Origin: Acidobacteriota bacterium | GTDB lineage: Bacteria; Acidobacteriota; Terriglobia; Terriglobales; Acidobacteriaceae | Direction: 5' to 3' | NCBI GenBank assembly: GCA_021782675.1 | Contig: JAJXUS010000066.1 | Location: 1-8,603, forward strand | Length of the DNA: 8,603 nucleotides | Shown: positions 7,137 to 8,603 of the stretch, one piece after another | How positions within the stretch are numbered: position 1 is the first letter of the stretch | How the letters are laid out: the number at the start of each line of letters is the position of its first letter | The notes under the pieces: generated by a model | What the model was told of the DNA's origin: nothing | What the model saw: only the letters and a program-made list of their open reading frames with translations | The model's database searches: none | Made by a program: the position numbers and the translations under genes

Positions 7137-8286
7137 GGGCCGCTTCCTTTGCGCGCTGCGAGTGCTGCCTTAGAAGCGAACTGGCCGTGTAATCCGGCAC
7201 CAGCCTCTTGACTGTCTGCAAAAGGCCATCGAGATCGCGTTCCGTAGCCGCATCTTCCAGGGCATACATGGCTGCAACCACATTCTCACTCGCCACAACG
7301 GTGTGGACGCGACGCAGCAAGCTCCCAATCGCAGCACCTTGAAGTTCACCGTCGCCGACAAAAACCTCGCGCAACTTCTCTCCAGCACGCAGTCCGATCA
7401 TCGCGATCCCTGGGGATGTCCCAGACTCTGCCCGATGTTTTGCGATCAAATAATCCGCAAGGTCGAGTACGCGAACGCCGGTCTCCGCAGCCGGCGCGAC
7501 AACCTCGTTCGCTTCGCAGCAGCGCATGGCCTCAAGAATCAGCGAAACCGCGTCATCGCTGCGCAAGAAGAAGCGCTCCGCCTCAGGGTGCGTTACGGTC
7601 AGCGGGCCGCCTGCCATCAGTTGAGCCTGAAACGTTGTCAGAACGCTACCCTGCGTTCCCAGCACGTTGCCTAAACGAATGCTGCTCATCGAAATGCCAG
7701 ACTGGCTGTGTGTCGCGAGGACAGTCTCTGCAATACGCTTCGACGCCCCCATGATGCTTGCAGGGTTTGCCGCCTTGTCGGTGGAGATCATCAGCAGGCG
7801 TCCGCCGCGCAACTCTGCCACAGCCTTCGCCAGCCGCCACGTGCCCAACGCATTGTTGTTGATTGCGGCAAATGGGTTCTGCTCCATTAGCGGGACATGC
7901 TTGTGCGCGGCCGTATGATACGTAACATCAGGAGAGAATTCCTGCAGCAGATCGCGCATCAGGCTTTCGTTCCCACAACTGCCGACAACCAGTCGCCGGC
8001 GCACGCCCGGCGCTGCCTGCTCCAGGTGCCGATCGAGTTCAAAAAGTCCATGCTCGGCTGCGTCGAGCAGGATGAGTGCAGCAGGTTCGAACGTAGCAAT
8101 TCTGCGCGCCAGCATTCCGCCGATGGAGCCGCCGGCCCCGGTGATGAGGACGCAGCGTCCTTGGTGAAATTCTCTGTCCGCCGGCCGCTCCGGCGCGTCC
8201 GGCCGCTCCGCCAGCAGTGCCTCGCAGACGGCAAAACCGGGCTTTCGAGACGGCTGCCTTTTTGGCGGAGACAGGGTTCGCTTCAT
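7129..8286 (-). CDS. CapD/WbpM/PglF-type nucleotide-sugar 4,6-dehydratase lacking the membrane domain
   Basis: From ATG 8286 the protein has 385 residues. It is an extended SDR enzyme expected to turn a UDP-HexNAc into its 4-keto-6-deoxy form with bound NAD(P). Motifs are ITGAGGSIG (48-56), AAHKHVPLME (126-135), STDKAANPASIMGASK (168-183), IRLGNVLG (203-210), RFFLRSDDAV (238-247) and GLRAGEKLREVF (298-309). A methionine (M179) replaces the usual active-site tyrosine, as in the WbpM-like SMK subgroup. Long family members carry four N-terminal membrane helices; here only a linker-like stretch (CEALLAERPD, 21-30) precedes the SDR domain. The usual GD after the second strand is VGSCGN (101-106), losing a conserved aspartate. 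The frame is open further upstream to 8544, but that extension is low-complexity, Arg-rich and overlaps the divergent gene. ATG 8286 lacks a clear ribosome site, so the start is uncertain. It is first in the operon. Confidence 0.88.
   Translation of the reverse strand: MKRTLSPPKRQPSRKPGFAVCEALLAERPDAPERPADREFHQGRCVLITGAGGSIGGMLARRIATFEPAALILLDAAEHGLFELDRHLEQAAPGVRRRLVVGSCGNESLMRDLLQEFSPDVTYHTAAHKHVPLMEQNPFAAINNNALGTWRLAKAVAELRGGRLLMISTDKAANPASIMGASKRIAETVLATHSQSGISMSSIRLGNVLGTQGSVLTTFQAQLMAGGPLTVTHPEAERFFLRSDDAVSLILEAMRCCEANEVVAPAAETGVRVLDLADYLIAKHRAESGTSPGIAMIGLRAGEKLREVFVGDGELQGAAIGSLLRRVHTVVASENVVAAMYALEDAATERDLDGLLQTVKRLVPDYTASSLLRQHSQRAKEAAHA
7144..7150 (-). promoter_or_regulatory. Ribosome binding site of the NeuC-like gene
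   Basis: On the minus strand AAAGGAA lies 7 nt before the ATG at 7136, inside the last codons of the dehydratase gene. It supports this start despite the overlap with the upstream gene. Confidence 0.6.
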
Positions 8287-8462
8287 GAAATTGCGCAGTG
8301 GCGCGCCAGTCTCAAGAATAGCCTGTTCAGTGTTGAAACTACGGCGCGAACCAGGTCTTTGTGCCGCAATCAAAACTGGCGCGTGATCTCTGCGCGCCCT
8401 GCAAACCCACCCTAAAAGCCGCCCATTCGTCCTGTAAACTTCGAGAGCGAGGGTTCTAGAGA
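8287..8462. other. Divergent intergenic region between the sugar operon and the TPR-like gene
   Basis: These 176 bp must hold the promoters of both the operon (minus) and the secreted protein gene (plus). I found no convincing -35/-10 pair for either direction; TAAACT at 8435-8440 is at most a weak plus-strand -10. The region contains a 9-bp inverted pair, CGCGCCAGT (8302-8310) and ACTGGCGCG (8375-8383), the 10-bp palindrome TGGCGCGCCA (8299-8308), and a hairpin GGCGCG/CGCGCC (8378-8383 with 8393-8398). Confidence 0.5.
8302..8383. repeat. Inverted 9-bp boxes in the divergent region
   Basis: CGCGCCAGT (8302-8310) is the exact reverse complement of ACTGGCGCG (8375-8383). The boxes are 73 bp apart, close to seven helical turns. 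The upstream copy overlaps the palindrome TGGCGCGCCA, and the downstream copy overlaps the left arm of a second GC-rich hairpin. Such a pair could be a looping operator for both divergent genes, or simply GC-rich coincidence. Confidence 0.3.
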
Positions 8463-8603
8463 ATGATGCGCAGGCTGCGGTGGTTGGCCGCGACAATAGT
8501 GTTGGCTGCGGTTGCGTCCGCCTCGGCGGCAGTCGAGCTCCCATCGCCCACTCTCTCTGCCACCCAGTTGAACAATCTGGGTGTCGCGTACATGAACCAG
8601 CAG
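8463..8603 (+). CDS. Secreted TPR-like protein (3' end cut off)
   Basis: Only the first 47 codons are visible, starting at tandem ATGs (8463 and 8466). GAGGG at 8449-8453, 9 nt before the first ATG, is a plausible ribosome site. Residues 1-23 form a clear signal peptide: basic MMRRLRW, a hydrophobic stretch, and a likely cut after ASA or SAA before VELP. The mature part reaches TQLNNLGVAYMNQQ, which fits the first helix of a tetratricopeptide repeat (the LNNLGVAY pattern). TPRs mediate protein contacts, here probably in the periplasm or at the outer membrane. It is transcribed divergently from the sugar operon. In acidobacteria secreted TPR proteins are sometimes joined to CRTAC1-type propellers; the fragment is too short to tell whether this is one. 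Confidence 0.75.
   Translation, partial: MMRRLRWLAATIVLAAVASASAAVELPSPTLSATQLNNLGVAYMNQQ

Noticed and set aside
7897..8415. 172-codon plus-strand open frame opposite the dehydratase 5' half
   Set aside because: It is antisense to the conserved SDR domain, and its translation is Arg/Gln/Ser-rich without any motif.

Overview
The window looks like a chromosomal segment of a moderately GC-rich Gram-negative bacterium, most likely an acidobacterium of the Terriglobia type. This rests on gene content: a very large Oar-like TonB-dependent receptor with an N-terminal carboxypeptidase-regulatory-like domain next to a CRTAC1-type (VCBS repeat plus ASPIC/UnbV) protein, and a secreted TPR-type protein at the far edge. 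No taxonomic marker gene is present, so the assignment is an inference.

Layout. 1-915 (+): 3' part of a CRTAC1-like beta-propeller protein. 916-1144: intergenic region with a strong sigma70-type promoter (TTGACG-N17-TATACA), an imperfect palindrome lying on its -10 box, and a leader hairpin closed by a GAAA tetraloop. 1145-4750 (+): Oar-like TonB-dependent outer-membrane receptor, 1201 aa. 4751-4812: short convergent gap with a 10-bp-stem terminator. 4813-8286 (-): a tight three-gene operon, transcribed in the order CapD/WbpM-type nucleotide-sugar 4,6-dehydratase (7129-8286), NeuC-type hydrolysing UDP-GlcNAc 2-epimerase (5946-7136), DegT/DnrJ/EryC1-type sugar aminotransferase (4813-5949), with overlaps of 8 and 4 nt. 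8287-8462: divergent intergenic region. 8463-8603 (+): start of a secreted TPR-like protein, cut by the window edge.

Function. The three minus-strand enzymes match the early steps of nonulosonic acid (legionaminic-acid-like) synthesis by the UDP-sugar route. The dehydratase would make a UDP-4-keto-6-deoxy-HexNAc and the aminotransferase would aminate C4. After N-acetylation by an enzyme not seen here, the NeuC-like enzyme would release a 2,4-diacetamido-2,4,6-trideoxymannose. The 4-N-acetyltransferase, the NeuB/LegI synthase and the CMP-sugar synthetase are absent, and both ends of the operon are closed, by a divergent gene and by a terminator. The cassette is therefore incomplete here and must rely on genes elsewhere, or make a different sugar.

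The plus-strand genes form an envelope module: a large outer-membrane receptor flanked by an extracytoplasmic propeller protein. No tRNA, rRNA, CRISPR array, insertion sequence or prophage gene was seen.
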